DNA from: Kineobactrum sediminis
GTDB taxonomy: Bacteria; Pseudomonadota; Gammaproteobacteria; Pseudomonadales; Halieaceae
NCBI RefSeq assembly: GCF_002868715.1
Contig: NZ_PKLZ01000012.1
Coordinates: forward strand, 62,001-126,000
Reading direction: 5' to 3'
DNA length: 64,000 bases
Within the stretch, counting starts at the first letter, position 1. Each line of letters begins with the position of its first letter. Both the position numbers and the translations under genes were made by a program. Under the pieces are notes generated by a model that was not told the DNA's origin, did not search any database, and saw only the letters and a program-made list of their open reading frames with translations. Shown here piece by piece: positions 8,938 to 17,098 of the stretch.

Positions 8938-10202
8938 CCAGTACAGATATCGCAAGCGCCGAAGGCAAAGTCCGCAGCCGCCCCCAACACGTCGGGCAGC
9001 ATAATTTCCCGGTGGTGGACAACTGCCTGCACATTGGTGGCCAGCCCATCACCACCCTCGCGGAGCGCGCCGGTGACCGGGCCTTCTACGCCTATGACAG
9101 CAGCGTGATGAGCCAACGGGTAACGGAGCTCAAAGCACAATTACCGAGTGCCATCCAGTTGCACTATGCGATCAAGGCCAATCCAATGCCAGCGGTGGTA
9201 CAGCACATGTCCGGCCTGGTGCAGGGCCTGGACGTGGCCTCTGGAGCCGAGCTGGCGGTGGCGATTGCCACCGGCACCGCCAGCGCCGACATCAGCTTTG
9301 CCGGTCCCGGGAAGTCCGATGCCGACCTCCGCGCAGCCGTCGCCGCCGGGGTAATCATCATTCTTGAATCCAGCACCGAGATGCACCGCGTGGCGGCACT
9401 GGCCGGCGAGACCGGAACCCTGCCGAAGGTGGCCATCCGCGTTAACCCGGACTTTGAACTGAAAGCCTCCGGCATGAAAATGAGCGGCGGCCCCAAGCCC
9501 TTTGGCATCGATGCCGAGCAAGTCCCCGAGGTGATGCAGGTGTTGGCGAACCTGCCGCTGGATTTTGTCGGCCTGCATATCTTCAGCGGCTCGCAAAACC
9601 TGCGTCCGGAATCGCTTATTGAAGCCCATGACAAGACCTTTGACCTGGCGCTGCGCCTGGCGGAACAGGCACCCCGGCCACTGCGCTGGCTTAACATCGG
9701 TGGCGGCTTTGGCGTACCCTATTTTCCCGGCGAACAAACCCTCGACCTCAAGCCGATAATGCACAACCTCCAACGCCTGGTGGATGAACTGCTTGCGGCA
9801 ATGCCCGATGTGGAGATCGTGATGGAGCTCGGCCGCTACCTGGTAGCGGAAGCGGGTTTGTACGTGTGCCAGGTCAGCGACAAGAAAGTATCGCGCGGGC
9901 AGACCTTCCTGATCACCAACGGTGGCCTGCACCATCATCTCGCGGCATCCGGCAACTTCGGCCAGGTGATACGCAAGAACTACCCTGTCTGTATCGGTAA
10001 CCGGGTAACCAGTGACACCCTGGAAAACGTGTCGGTGGTCGGCCCGCTGTGCACACCCCTGGATATTCTTGGCGAGCGGATGCCCCTGCCCGCCGCCGAC
10101 ATTGGCGATCTGGTGGTACTGTTCCAGTCTGGCGCCTACGGCTTTACTGCCAGCCCGCATCTTTTTTTAAGCCACCCACCACCGCTGGAATTCCTGGTAT
10201 AG
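8934..10202 (+). CDS. XrtA-associated pyridoxal-dependent decarboxylase
   Basis: Fold-type III PLP enzyme of the ornithine/diaminopimelate decarboxylase family, 422 aa. PLP lysine Lys81 lies in HYAIKANP. The phosphate-binding GGGFGVPY, the active-site VVGPLCTPLD and the C-terminal FQSGAYGFTASP are all present. It starts with GTG at 8934, overlapping the ligase stop (GTGA), so the two are translationally coupled. The family (TIGR03099 as recalled) is found with XrtA polysaccharide genes and may make an amine-bearing precursor with the ligase. That role is inference. Confidence 0.92.
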   Translation: MTSTDIASAEGKVRSRPQHVGQHNFPVVDNCLHIGGQPITTLAERAGDRAFYAYDSSVMSQRVTELKAQLPSAIQLHYAIKANPMPAVVQHMSGLVQGLDVASGAELAVAIATGTASADISFAGPGKSDADLRAAVAAGVIIILESSTEMHRVAALAGETGTLPKVAIRVNPDFELKASGMKMSGGPKPFGIDAEQVPEVMQVLANLPLDFVGLHIFSGSQNLRPESLIEAHDKTFDLALRLAEQAPRPLRWLNIGGGFGVPYFPGEQTLDLKPIMHNLQRLVDELLAAMPDVEIVMELGRYLVAEAGLYVCQVSDKKVSRGQTFLITNGGLHHHLAASGNFGQVIRKNYPVCIGNRVTSDTLENVSVVGPLCTPLDILGERMPLPAADIGDLVVLFQSGAYGFTASPHLFLSHPPPLEFLV

Positions 10203-10387
10203 GGCCTTAAGTCTTACCTCGATTTCCTTGACTTACTCAGTTACTGCGACCTTGATCACAAATAACCACATCAAACCAGCAATGTCATATTGAACTGCTA
10301 GACTTCAAATCCTGAAAGAATAAAGCCGGCCCCTCCAGCGGATCCCAAAGAAGTACCGCCGCTGGCAACGGCATGGAGTTAACAGTC

Positions 10388-11812
10388 ATGATTCTGGGTA
10401 ATGTTTTGGGTACGACGCGAGTTTTCAATCACCATGTGCACACTGCCTACTACTGGTTGGCAATCCTGGATATGGTCCTGTTTATTGGCGCCTGCTACCT
10501 GGCCACCTGGCTCTACTTCCTGTCCGCACCCGCGCTACTCCCCGACTATATCAATGCCCTGCCCCTGAAAGCGGCGCTTTTTGGCGGCATGACCACCCTC
10601 GCCATGTTCTCCCTGGGCATGTACCAGCCACGCCTGCGCGAGGGCCCCAACGGTATTATTCTGCGCACTGCCGGCGCGGTCCTGATGATGACGGTCGGCA
10701 TGGCGGTTATCTATTTTTTCCTGCCGGGCACCCAGCTGTGGCGCGGCATGTTCGTTTACGCGGCGGTTATCGCTTTCACCTCCGCCCTGATTACCCGCCT
10801 GGTATTCATCAATACCGTGGAGCTGGAACAGTTCAAGCGCAAGGTCCTGGTGCTTGGCAGTGGCCAACGGGCCGCCAATATCGCCGCCAGAATGCGGCGC
10901 AACAGTGACCGCCGGGGTTTTCGGATATTCGGCTATGTGCGTTTCCCCGAGGAAGAAAGCGCTGTTGAATCGCCCAGGATCTTCAGCCTGGACCAGCCGC
11001 TGTCTGCCTATGTGCGCGAACACAACATCCAGCAAATTATCGTGGCCCTGGACGAAAACAGTACGGAATTGCCCGCCGAAGAACTTATCCGCTGTCGCAC
11101 CATGGGCGTGGAGGTAATGAGCATCATTGACTTCTTTGAGCAGGAAGCCGGCAAGGTGCTGGTAAATGAAGCACCCGCGGAATGGTTCATTTTTGCCGAC
11201 GGCTTCAAGCGCAAAGACATTGGTAGCTGGGTAAAACGGGTCTTCGACATTGCCGCCGGCTTTCTGCTACTCACCATGACCTGGCCGCTGATGCTGTTAA
11301 CCGTGCTGGCCATCAAACTGGAAGACGGCTGGAAAGCACCGGTGATTTTTCGGCAAAAAAGGGTCGGCCTGAACGGTCGCGTGTTTGAGGTCATGAAATT
11401 TCGCAGCATGACAGTGAACGCCGAGAGTGACGGCAAAGCCCGCTGGGCCACCGCCAACGATGCACGGGTTACCCGGGTTGGACACTGCATTCGCAAGCTG
11501 CGCATCGACGAGTTGCCACAGATATTCAACGTTATGATGGGTGACATGGCCCTGGTGGGCCCCAGGCCGGAGCGGCCGGAGTTTGTACGCGAACTGTCAG
11601 AACAGATCCCCTTTTTCGACAAGCGCCACTGCGTGAAACCCGGTATTACCGGCTGGGCGCAGCTGAATTACCCCTATGGCGCGTCGGTTCAGGATTCCAT
11701 GCATAAACTCGAATACGACCTTTATTACGTCAAGAACCAGAGCCTGTTTTTGGATTTTCTGGTTTTGATGCAAACCGCCGAAGTGATCCTGTTCGGCAAG
11801 GGGGCCCGCTAG
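10388..11812 (+). CDS. XrtA system undecaprenyl-phosphate sugar phosphotransferase (TIGR03013-like)
   Basis: Initiating enzyme that loads a sugar phosphate on undecaprenyl phosphate at the inner membrane. Of about 474 aa, the first half has four or five transmembrane helices and a CoA-binding-like Rossmann segment (VLVLGSGQRAANIAARM). The second half is the bacterial sugar transferase domain, with a fifth helix (DIAAGFLLLTMTWPLMLL), VIFRQKRVGLNGRVFEVMKFRSM, and the conserved DELPQIFNV, GDMALVGPRPERPEF and PGITGWAQ. ATG 10388 has GGAG at a good distance; ATG 10373 is an alternative. It stands alone after a 185-bp gap. Confidence 0.92.
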   Translation: MILGNVLGTTRVFNHHVHTAYYWLAILDMVLFIGACYLATWLYFLSAPALLPDYINALPLKAALFGGMTTLAMFSLGMYQPRLREGPNGIILRTAGAVLMMTVGMAVIYFFLPGTQLWRGMFVYAAVIAFTSALITRLVFINTVELEQFKRKVLVLGSGQRAANIAARMRRNSDRRGFRIFGYVRFPEEESAVESPRIFSLDQPLSAYVREHNIQQIIVALDENSTELPAEELIRCRTMGVEVMSIIDFFEQEAGKVLVNEAPAEWFIFADGFKRKDIGSWVKRVFDIAAGFLLLTMTWPLMLLTVLAIKLEDGWKAPVIFRQKRVGLNGRVFEVMKFRSMTVNAESDGKARWATANDARVTRVGHCIRKLRIDELPQIFNVMMGDMALVGPRPERPEFVRELSEQIPFFDKRHCVKPGITGWAQLNYPYGASVQDSMHKLEYDLYYVKNQSLFLDFLVLMQTAEVILFGKGAR

Positions 11813-11964
11813 GAATCCGTGGGACTCCTGGGGCCGCCTGAAAGGATCTACAGCGATCTGTAGCACATACCCACGGGTGTCAATAATACGTCACTTTTAA
11901 TGCGACGGCGTTGCAATGGCGTCGCAAAGACTGTCGGTTTTTTTAACACAATCCCCTCCTGTTT

Positions 11965-11984
11965 GTTTGCACCAGGAAGCAAAC
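11965..11984. promoter_or_regulatory. Candidate enhancer dyad for PrsR
   Basis: Perfect inverted repeat GTTTGC-N8-GCAAAC. Its centre is about 60 bp upstream of the -12 element of the sigma-54-like promoter at 12023-12036. NtrC-family activators bind dyads upstream of such promoters, and PrsR is encoded in this locus. Binding by PrsR is inference. Confidence 0.4.
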
Positions 11985-12021
11985 TTCTTTAACCTCCTGA
12001 TTTAGATATCAATATCCTATC

Positions 12022-12037
12022 TGGTGTGACTCTTGCT
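12022..12037 (+). promoter_or_regulatory. Candidate sigma-54 promoter
   Basis: TGGTGTGACTCTTGCT has the invariant GG (12023-12024) and GC (12035-12036) exactly 10 bp apart and a full TTGC -12 block. The -24 block matches the TGGCAC consensus only in TGG. It ends 46 bp before the ATG of the small membrane protein gene. PrsR is the obvious activator in this locus. Confidence 0.5.
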
Positions 12038-12083
12038 TGGTAAATTAAAGCCCGCCGGATGGCACTCAGGAGTGAAACAATAA

Positions 12084-12359
12084 ATGGATACGATATTGAC
12101 GATCATTGCCGTACTCGGTTTGGGGGCACTCCTCATCTCCGCGTTCATATTCGCCATGGCAGCGCGTCGCTTTGTTTCCGATGACCATAACTCCCAGGCC
12201 CATCGCCCGGTTATTTCCAGCTATAAACCCCGTACCCGGGAAGACCGTCGCCAGCAACAGGCACCCAAACTATTCCCCGTTACCATTAATGGCCGATATA
12301 TTGCGGAAGATCGCAGAGCAGGTGGCGACCGGCGCCACATGGGTCGCCAGTTCGCCTGA
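12084..12359 (+). CDS. Small single-pass membrane protein, unknown function
   Basis: 91 aa. One N-terminal transmembrane helix (about 5-26) is followed by a charged, arginine-rich tail with a duplicated-looking EDRRAGGDRR element. No family recognised. AGGAG lies 11 bp before the ATG. It is placed at the end of the XrtA region, behind a possible sigma-54 promoter, so it may belong to the PrsKR response. Codon use looks like that of neighbours, so I take it as real. Confidence 0.6.
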   Translation: MDTILTIIAVLGLGALLISAFIFAMAARRFVSDDHNSQAHRPVISSYKPRTREDRRQQQAPKLFPVTINGRYIAEDRRAGGDRRHMGRQFA

Positions 12360-12509
12360 TTCATCCTCAACTGCACCGGCCCTCATTCCATCTGCCCTGA
12401 TACTCGGTTAACAGTCCCGCCAAAAGAGCAGCCGGGTCGTCCACTTGTTGACTCGCCTTACCACCCACAGTACTAGTGACAACCTCTTGCACGCGCTGTA
12501 AACTCAACT

Positions 12510-12528
12510 CTTGTTAGACGCAAACAAG
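12510..12528 (+). promoter_or_regulatory. Operator motif A, site 1
   Basis: CTTGTTAGACGCAAACAAG, arms CTTGTT/AACAAG around a 7-bp spacer, 92 bp before the SDR start. Near-identical sites, in the same orientation towards the gene, occur at 20016-20034 and 39138-39156. This suggests one regulator, probably the TetR protein encoded at 35020-35664. Confidence 0.65.
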
Positions 12529-12549
12529 CAAATGTTAAAGAACATCTGC
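12528..12549. promoter_or_regulatory. Second dyad downstream of motif A
   Basis: GCA-x-ATGTT-N4-AACAT-x-TGC, a 22-bp imperfect palindrome directly abutting motif A. It may be a second protein-binding site or a start-site structure. It was not found at the other two motif A promoters. Confidence 0.35.
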
Positions 12550-12620
12550 CTGCCTATTAATAATGCAGCTGCCCGCCAGCACCCTCGACGCCTGCGCAGC
12601 TAATAACAGGACATATCGCA

Positions 12621-13400
12621 ATGGCTGAAAACATCTCCAAAACAATCGCGGTCGTGGGTGGCAGTGGTGGACTGGGCGCCGAGATCTGCCGGGAACTGGC
12701 CGCACAGGGTCACCTCGTCGTCATCGGCTATCACAGCCGTCAGGCCCCCGCCGAAGAAGTGGCCGCAGCTATCGGGACAGCGGGAGGCAAGGCCTTTACC
12801 CGCGCCGTTAACCTGTGCGACGAACAGCAGGTGCTCGACTTCCTGGATTACACCCAAAGCTGTGCCAAAGAGGCTGGCAGCAGCCTTGGCGGTGTGGTTA
12901 ATGCCGCCGGTCCGGCCATTCCCCTGCGCCCGATCACCGACATCAGCAGCGCGGAATTTCGCCGGATCATGACCACCGACGTGGAAGGTTCCTTCAATCT
13001 GCTGACCAGTGCCGCCCGGATCATGGCCGCCAGTGGCGGTGGCCCCATCGTACAACTGCTTACCACCGCGGTACTGCGGACACTGGAGAACGACGCCATG
13101 TCCGGCGTGCCGAAAATGGCGATCGAGGGCATTGTGCGGCAACTGGCCCGGGAGCTGGGCCCACAGAACGTGCGGGTGAACGGCATTGCCCCCGGGGTGA
13201 TGAATGTGGGCATTGTGCACAGTTCGTTCACCGCGGACCCGGTGGCGGAAAGTGTTATCCAGAGCTGCCTGGACCGCACCCCGATGCCGCGCATGGGTAA
13301 GCCCGAGGAAATATCGGCTTTGGTCGCTTTTCTGCTGAGTGATGCAGCGGCTTATATCAACGGCCAGGTGATCGGGGTTGATGGGGGGTACAGTGCATGA
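12621..13400 (+). CDS. Atypical SDR-family protein lacking catalytic Ser/Tyr
   Basis: 259 aa with a good Rossmann start ([12 protein letters not shown]), NAAG and the C-terminal [14 protein letters not shown] of classical SDRs. The usual Ser and YxxxK are not present: the Ser region reads QLLTTAV, and the Tyr position before Lys165 is Ser161 (AMSGVPK). No FabI-like Tyr is found either. It may bind a nucleotide without normal oxidoreductase chemistry, or use other residues. Its stop overlaps the ATG of the PQQ dehydrogenase by 4 bp (ATGA), so they are translationally coupled. Confidence 0.8.
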   Translation: MAENISKTIAVVGGSGGLGAEICRELAAQGHLVVIGYHSRQAPAEEVAAAIGTAGGKAFTRAVNLCDEQQVLDFLDYTQSCAKEAGSSLGGVVNAAGPAIPLRPITDISSAEFRRIMTTDVEGSFNLLTSAARIMAASGGGPIVQLLTTAVLRTLENDAMSGVPKMAIEGIVRQLARELGPQNVRVNGIAPGVMNVGIVHSSFTADPVAESVIQSCLDRTPMPRMGKPEEISALVAFLLSDAAAYINGQVIGVDGGYSA

Positions 13401-15520
13401 CTACATCGGCCAGCAAGCATTTCAAACTCACAGCAGCTGCGGCCGTCCTCGCCGCAGTCACTGCCGCCAGTAGCCCGGGAGCGCTGGCAGATGAGGCGCT
13501 GGCCGCCACCGGCGAGGCTTTGTACGCCGCGAACTGCGCCACCTGCCACGGTCTTAATCTACGCGGCTCCGCCCACGGCAACACCCTCAAGGGGCCGGGA
13601 TTCCTGGGCCAGTGGAGCGAGCGCGAGGCCCTGGCGCTACTGGCCTACAACCGAGCCAACATGCCCCCCGGAGGTGCCGGGAAACTGAGTGACGCCCAGC
13701 ACGCCGCCATCGCGGCCTGGTTGATCGAATCCAACCGCGAGACCGGCGACCCCGAGAGCCTGCTGTTCACCAGCACTCCCGCCCTGGCAGCGGCGGCGGA
13801 CGGCTCGGAAGCCGTCTCCTGGGTGGCCTTTGACGCCGCCGGCAGCATCGATGCCGATGCCCGCACCCGGGGCGGCTTCCGCAACCGGGAAGTCGAGGAT
13901 TTCCAGCCGGTCACCGCAGACCAGCTGAGCAACCCGCCGGACGGCGACTGGCTGAGCTGGCGCCGCACCCTGGATGGCCAGGGCTATAGCCCGTTAAAGC
14001 AGATCAATCGCGACACCGTCGGTGACCTGAAGCTGGCCTGGGTTCTGACCATGAAGGATGGCAGCAATCAGGGTACACCGCTGGTACGCAACGGCATCAT
14101 GTACCTGACCCACCCGGGCAACGTGATCCAGGCGATCGAAGCAGACAGCGGCGAGCTGATCTGGGAGTACAGCTATACGTTCCCGGAAGCCTCGCGCACC
14201 CTGGGCGGACCCACCCGCAATATCGCCATCTACGACGACAAGCTGTACATGGCTACCTACGATGCGTCCATCGTCGCCGTTGATGCTCGCACCGGCGAAG
14301 AGGTCTGGCGCACGCCGAAAGCGGATTTTGAAAAAGGCTATACCCATACGGCGGGCCCCATCATGGGCGACGGCGTGGTGCTCAGTGGTATCAACGGCTG
14401 CGAATGGTACAAGGAGGACGGCTGCTTCATTACCGGCCACGATGCCGAGACCGGCGCAGAGCTGTGGCGCACCTCCACCATTGCCCTGCCGGGCGAACCC
14501 GGTGGCGATACCTGGGCCGGGTTACCCGCGGAAATGCGTGCCGGTGGCGACAACTGGATCGCCGGCTCCTACGATCCGGAACTGAATCTGTTCATCCTGG
14601 GCACCTCCCAGGCCAAGCCCTGGGTCGCCGCCAGCCGCGGCATGTCCGCCACGGACGAGGCCCTGTATACCAACTCGACCCTGGCCCTGCGCGCGGATAC
14701 CGGTGAACTGGTGTGGTATTTCCAGCACATTCCCGGCGAAACCATCGACATGGAGGTCGGCTTCGAGCGCGTGCTGATTGATGTCGACGGCGATAAGCGA
14801 GTATTCACTATCGGCAAGGACGGCTTACTGTGGCAACTGGATCGCAAAAGCGGTGAGTATGTCAACGTGGCGGAAACCCTGCCCCAGACCATCTACGCCG
14901 AGATCGACAAGGTGCGCGGCGTGGTGCATTACCGGGATGACATTGTCGCCGCCGGCGTTGGCGACACCATCGAAGCCTGCCCCGGCATTTACGGCGGCCA
15001 CAACTGGCAGGCCTCTGCTTACAGCCCGGAAACCGGCAACCTGATCATCCCCCTGCACCAGCTGTGCTCGGACATGGTGGGCCGGGAAGTGGCCCAGGAG
15101 CCGGGCTCCGGTGGTTACGGGGCGGATTCCCGCACTTATGAAATGCCCGGGGTGAACGGCATGCTCGGGCGACTGGCGGCGTGGGATGTGCGTAGCATGA
15201 GCGAAAGCTGGGCCGTTGAACAGCGCGCGATGTTCCTCACCGGCGCCCTCACCACCGGCGGAGGGCTGGTGTTTGTTGGTGATCTCGACCGCTATTTCAA
15301 GGCGTTTGACGTGAAAACCGGCGAACTGAAGTGGCAAACCCGGCTGGGTGCGCCCTTGCACGGCTACCCCGTCACCTATGCGGTGAATGGCAAACAGTAC
15401 ATTGCGGTACCCACCGGTATCGGTGTGTTTCGCGCCATGACCGCGGTAGTCAGCCCGGATATCTACCAGCCCACGGGCGGGCAGGCACTGTATGTGTTTG
15501 AACTACCCGGCGACGAATAA
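13397..15520 (+). CDS. PQQ-dependent quinohemoprotein dehydrogenase, N-terminal cytochrome c
   Basis: Periplasmic alcohol-type dehydrogenase of 707 aa. It has a signal peptide (1-31, ending ALADEA), then a cytochrome c domain with Cys47-x2-Cys50-His51. From about residue 180 there is a PQQ beta-propeller with repeated AxDxxTGExxW blades ([33 protein letters not shown]). The heme domain comes first, as recalled for polyvinyl alcohol dehydrogenase, and not last as in type II ethanol dehydrogenases. The adjacent Cys-Cys of methanol dehydrogenase is not seen; two spaced cysteines ([10 protein letters not shown]) lie in that area. Substrate unknown, probably a secondary or complex alcohol. Confidence 0.9.
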   Translation: MTTSASKHFKLTAAAAVLAAVTAASSPGALADEALAATGEALYAANCATCHGLNLRGSAHGNTLKGPGFLGQWSEREALALLAYNRANMPPGGAGKLSDAQHAAIAAWLIESNRETGDPESLLFTSTPALAAAADGSEAVSWVAFDAAGSIDADARTRGGFRNREVEDFQPVTADQLSNPPDGDWLSWRRTLDGQGYSPLKQINRDTVGDLKLAWVLTMKDGSNQGTPLVRNGIMYLTHPGNVIQAIEADSGELIWEYSYTFPEASRTLGGPTRNIAIYDDKLYMATYDASIVAVDARTGEEVWRTPKADFEKGYTHTAGPIMGDGVVLSGINGCEWYKEDGCFITGHDAETGAELWRTSTIALPGEPGGDTWAGLPAEMRAGGDNWIAGSYDPELNLFILGTSQAKPWVAASRGMSATDEALYTNSTLALRADTGELVWYFQHIPGETIDMEVGFERVLIDVDGDKRVFTIGKDGLLWQLDRKSGEYVNVAETLPQTIYAEIDKVRGVVHYRDDIVAAGVGDTIEACPGIYGGHNWQASAYSPETGNLIIPLHQLCSDMVGREVAQEPGSGGYGADSRTYEMPGVNGMLGRLAAWDVRSMSESWAVEQRAMFLTGALTTGGGLVFVGDLDRYFKAFDVKTGELKWQTRLGAPLHGYPVTYAVNGKQYIAVPTGIGVFRAMTAVVSPDIYQPTGGQALYVFELPGDE

Positions 15521-15636
15521 CATAGGGGGTCAGGTCTCGCATTGTAGCAATTGGCTGCACATGCGAAACCGAAACATGTGAGCCCGGCGCGCGCTTATGC
15601 AAAATGCTACGATGCGAGACCTGACCCCGTATGTTA
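15518..15636. repeat. Composite palindromic repeat, copy 3 (outer arms only)
   Basis: Inverted arms of 32 bp at 15518-15549 and 15605-15636 with two mismatches, containing the same GGGGTCAGGTCTCGCAT core. The 55-bp interior differs from the other copies and lacks the inner palindrome. The repeat lies between the convergent PQQ dehydrogenase and SDR genes, where it could act as a two-way terminator. Confidence 0.88.
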
Positions 15637-15655
15637 CAGGCGAGAACTGGGCCGG

Positions 15656-16492
15656 CTAGTCGGGGATACCCGACTGGCCGGCCTCGCGGATCATTGGTTG
15701 ATACTCCGCAAACGCCGGCCCTGCGGCGGTAGCACCGACAGTAATGCCGGCATCTGTGGTCAGGGTGTGGCCGGTAGTGTATGCCGACTCATCACTGGCC
15801 AGCCAGAGCGCGGCATTGGCCACATCCAGAGCCAATCCTGCCCGACCGCGCAGCGGTGACGCCTCGGCCAGCACCTTGATGGCGCCGTCGATATCCGCCG
15901 GATCCCCGGTGAGCACATTGGCCACCATGGGGGTGGCCATACTGGCTGCCGCAATGGCGTTTACCCGTACCCCGCTGCCTGCAAGTTCGGCAGCGCCACT
16001 TTTGGTCAGCCCTACGACCGCATGCTTGGCTGCGGTATAGGCGTGCGGCCCAAGCCCGCCCATGATACCCGCGGTACTGGCCATGCTGATGATGGACCCG
16101 GATCCCTGGGGCTGCATAACCCGCGCAGCGTGCTTCATGCAATAGAACGAGCCGTTTAGCAATACATCCATGGTGAAGCGCCATTCCGCGCCAGGGGTTT
16201 GCGCCAGCGGGCCGACAGCACCCACAATACCGGCGCTGTTGAACAGGACATCCAGCCTGCCAAACTGTTTTACCACGGTATCAACAGCGTTACTGACGCT
16301 GTCTTCATCAGTGATATTGCAGGGAATGAATATCGCCTTGTCGCCGAACTGCGCGGCAAAGGCACGACCCTCGGTTTCCTGAATATCGCACAGGCCCACT
16401 GAACAGCCCTCGGCGATAAACCGCTCTACCGCGGCGGCACCCAGGCCGCTGGCAGCGCCGGTGATCAACGCTACCTTACCTGATAGTCTCAT
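15656..16492 (-). CDS. Classical SDR oxidoreductase
   Basis: 278 aa NAD(P)-dependent alcohol/ketone oxidoreductase. TGAASGLGAAA (nucleotide), Asp36 region favouring NAD (LCDIQ), NSAG, Ser in SMASTAG, and Tyr-x3-Lys in YTAAK are all present. The C-terminus extends about 25 residues beyond the usual DAGITV end. It is the last gene of a leftward group that begins at the SnoaL-like gene 19460-19945. The hydroxy or keto substrate cannot be told from sequence; steroid-like alcohols are typical of close families. Confidence 0.88.
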   Translation of the reverse strand: MRLSGKVALITGAASGLGAAAVERFIAEGCSVGLCDIQETEGRAFAAQFGDKAIFIPCNITDEDSVSNAVDTVVKQFGRLDVLFNSAGIVGAVGPLAQTPGAEWRFTMDVLLNGSFYCMKHAARVMQPQGSGSIISMASTAGIMGGLGPHAYTAAKHAVVGLTKSGAAELAGSGVRVNAIAAASMATPMVANVLTGDPADIDGAIKVLAEASPLRGRAGLALDVANAALWLASDESAYTTGHTLTTDAGITVGATAAGPAFAEYQPMIREAGQSGIPD

Positions 16493-16507
16493 CGTGTGTT
16501 CTCCAGA

Positions 16508-17071
16508 TTAAAGCTGATACACCGGGTCATCCGGTGCTCGCTTGCCGATGGTGTCGGCGGCGATAGCGCCAAAACCACGGGAATGAGCGGGTTCAAGACG
16601 GGTCCAGTCGGTCATGCCGGTGCGACGGCTGATCTTCCATTCGCCCTCGCGTAACTCGAAATGATCAAGGTAACGACCACCCACAAAGAAGTCCATTTCG
16701 TTGTCGTAGGCGTCGGGCCCCGCAAGTGGGTCTGTTACCGAGCGCATGCGGTGAAATGCCGTGAAGTACGTCTCCGAGGTTGCTCGCTCCGCCCCCTGGA
16801 AGGTGATCAGGATATTACCGAGCTGATGGTGTGTGCGGCTATAGGTCCCCAGCAAACCCAGGGCAAAGGCGACGAAGTCACCCGGCTGCTCCGGGGTTGA
16901 AGGAAGCGAGGGGTCCGATGAGGGCCCCTCGTAAAAGTGCTGGTGCTGTGACCCCGGATGAAACACGCTGCGCAGCAGCGGTTCATCCAGCCGGTCAATC
17001 GCGCGGGCGTAGCGGACGATCACTTCCGTGATCGCCTGCTTTGCCAGCAATGCCTCCAGTTTTTCGTCCAT
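16508..17071 (-). CDS. SnoaL/NTF2-like protein (187 aa)
   Basis: Cone-fold protein. It starts MDEKLEALLAKQAITEVIVRYARAIDRLDEPLL, the usual SnoaL_4 opening, with the aromatic and acidic pocket residues typical of polyketide cyclases, dehydratases and small isomerases. ATG 17071 has GAGGAG at 9 bp. The longer TTG start at 17080 would overlap the ribosome site. It lies 15 bp before the SDR. Members act as isomerases, dehydratases or dioxygenase-like small subunits; which one cannot be decided. Confidence 0.75.
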   Translation of the reverse strand: MDEKLEALLAKQAITEVIVRYARAIDRLDEPLLRSVFHPGSQHQHFYEGPSSDPSLPSTPEQPGDFVAFALGLLGTYSRTHHQLGNILITFQGAERATSETYFTAFHRMRSVTDPLAGPDAYDNEMDFFVGGRYLDHFELREGEWKISRRTGMTDWTRLEPAHSRGFGAIAADTIGKRAPDDPVYQL

Positions 17072-17098
17072 TGGCAACAACTCCTCGTGTCTACCGCC

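Larger units (their letters stand above)
11813..12083 (+). other. Intergenic region with possible terminator and regulatory elements
   Basis: No gene seen. Complementary segments CCGTGGG (11817-11823) and CCCACGG (11870-11876) enclose a small hairpin (CTACAG/CTGTAG, 11848-11863). A second dyad TGCGACG/CGTCGCA (11901-11926) is followed about 11 bp later by a run of T. Together these may end the sugar transferase transcript. The right half carries a dyad and a sigma-54-like promoter, listed separately. Confidence 0.4.
12360..12620 (+). promoter_or_regulatory. Promoter region of the SDR-PQQ dehydrogenase operon
   Basis: No gene. It contains the palindromic motif A at 12510-12528 and a second dyad at 12528-12549. 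Within motif A, TTGTTA followed 16 bp later by TGTTAA could be a weak -35/-10 pair, so a repressor bound there would block transcription. Confidence 0.5.

Noticed and set aside
9141-10160. 339-codon open frame on the minus strand
   Set aside because: Antisense to the PLP decarboxylase with its clear active-site motifs; no domain recognised.
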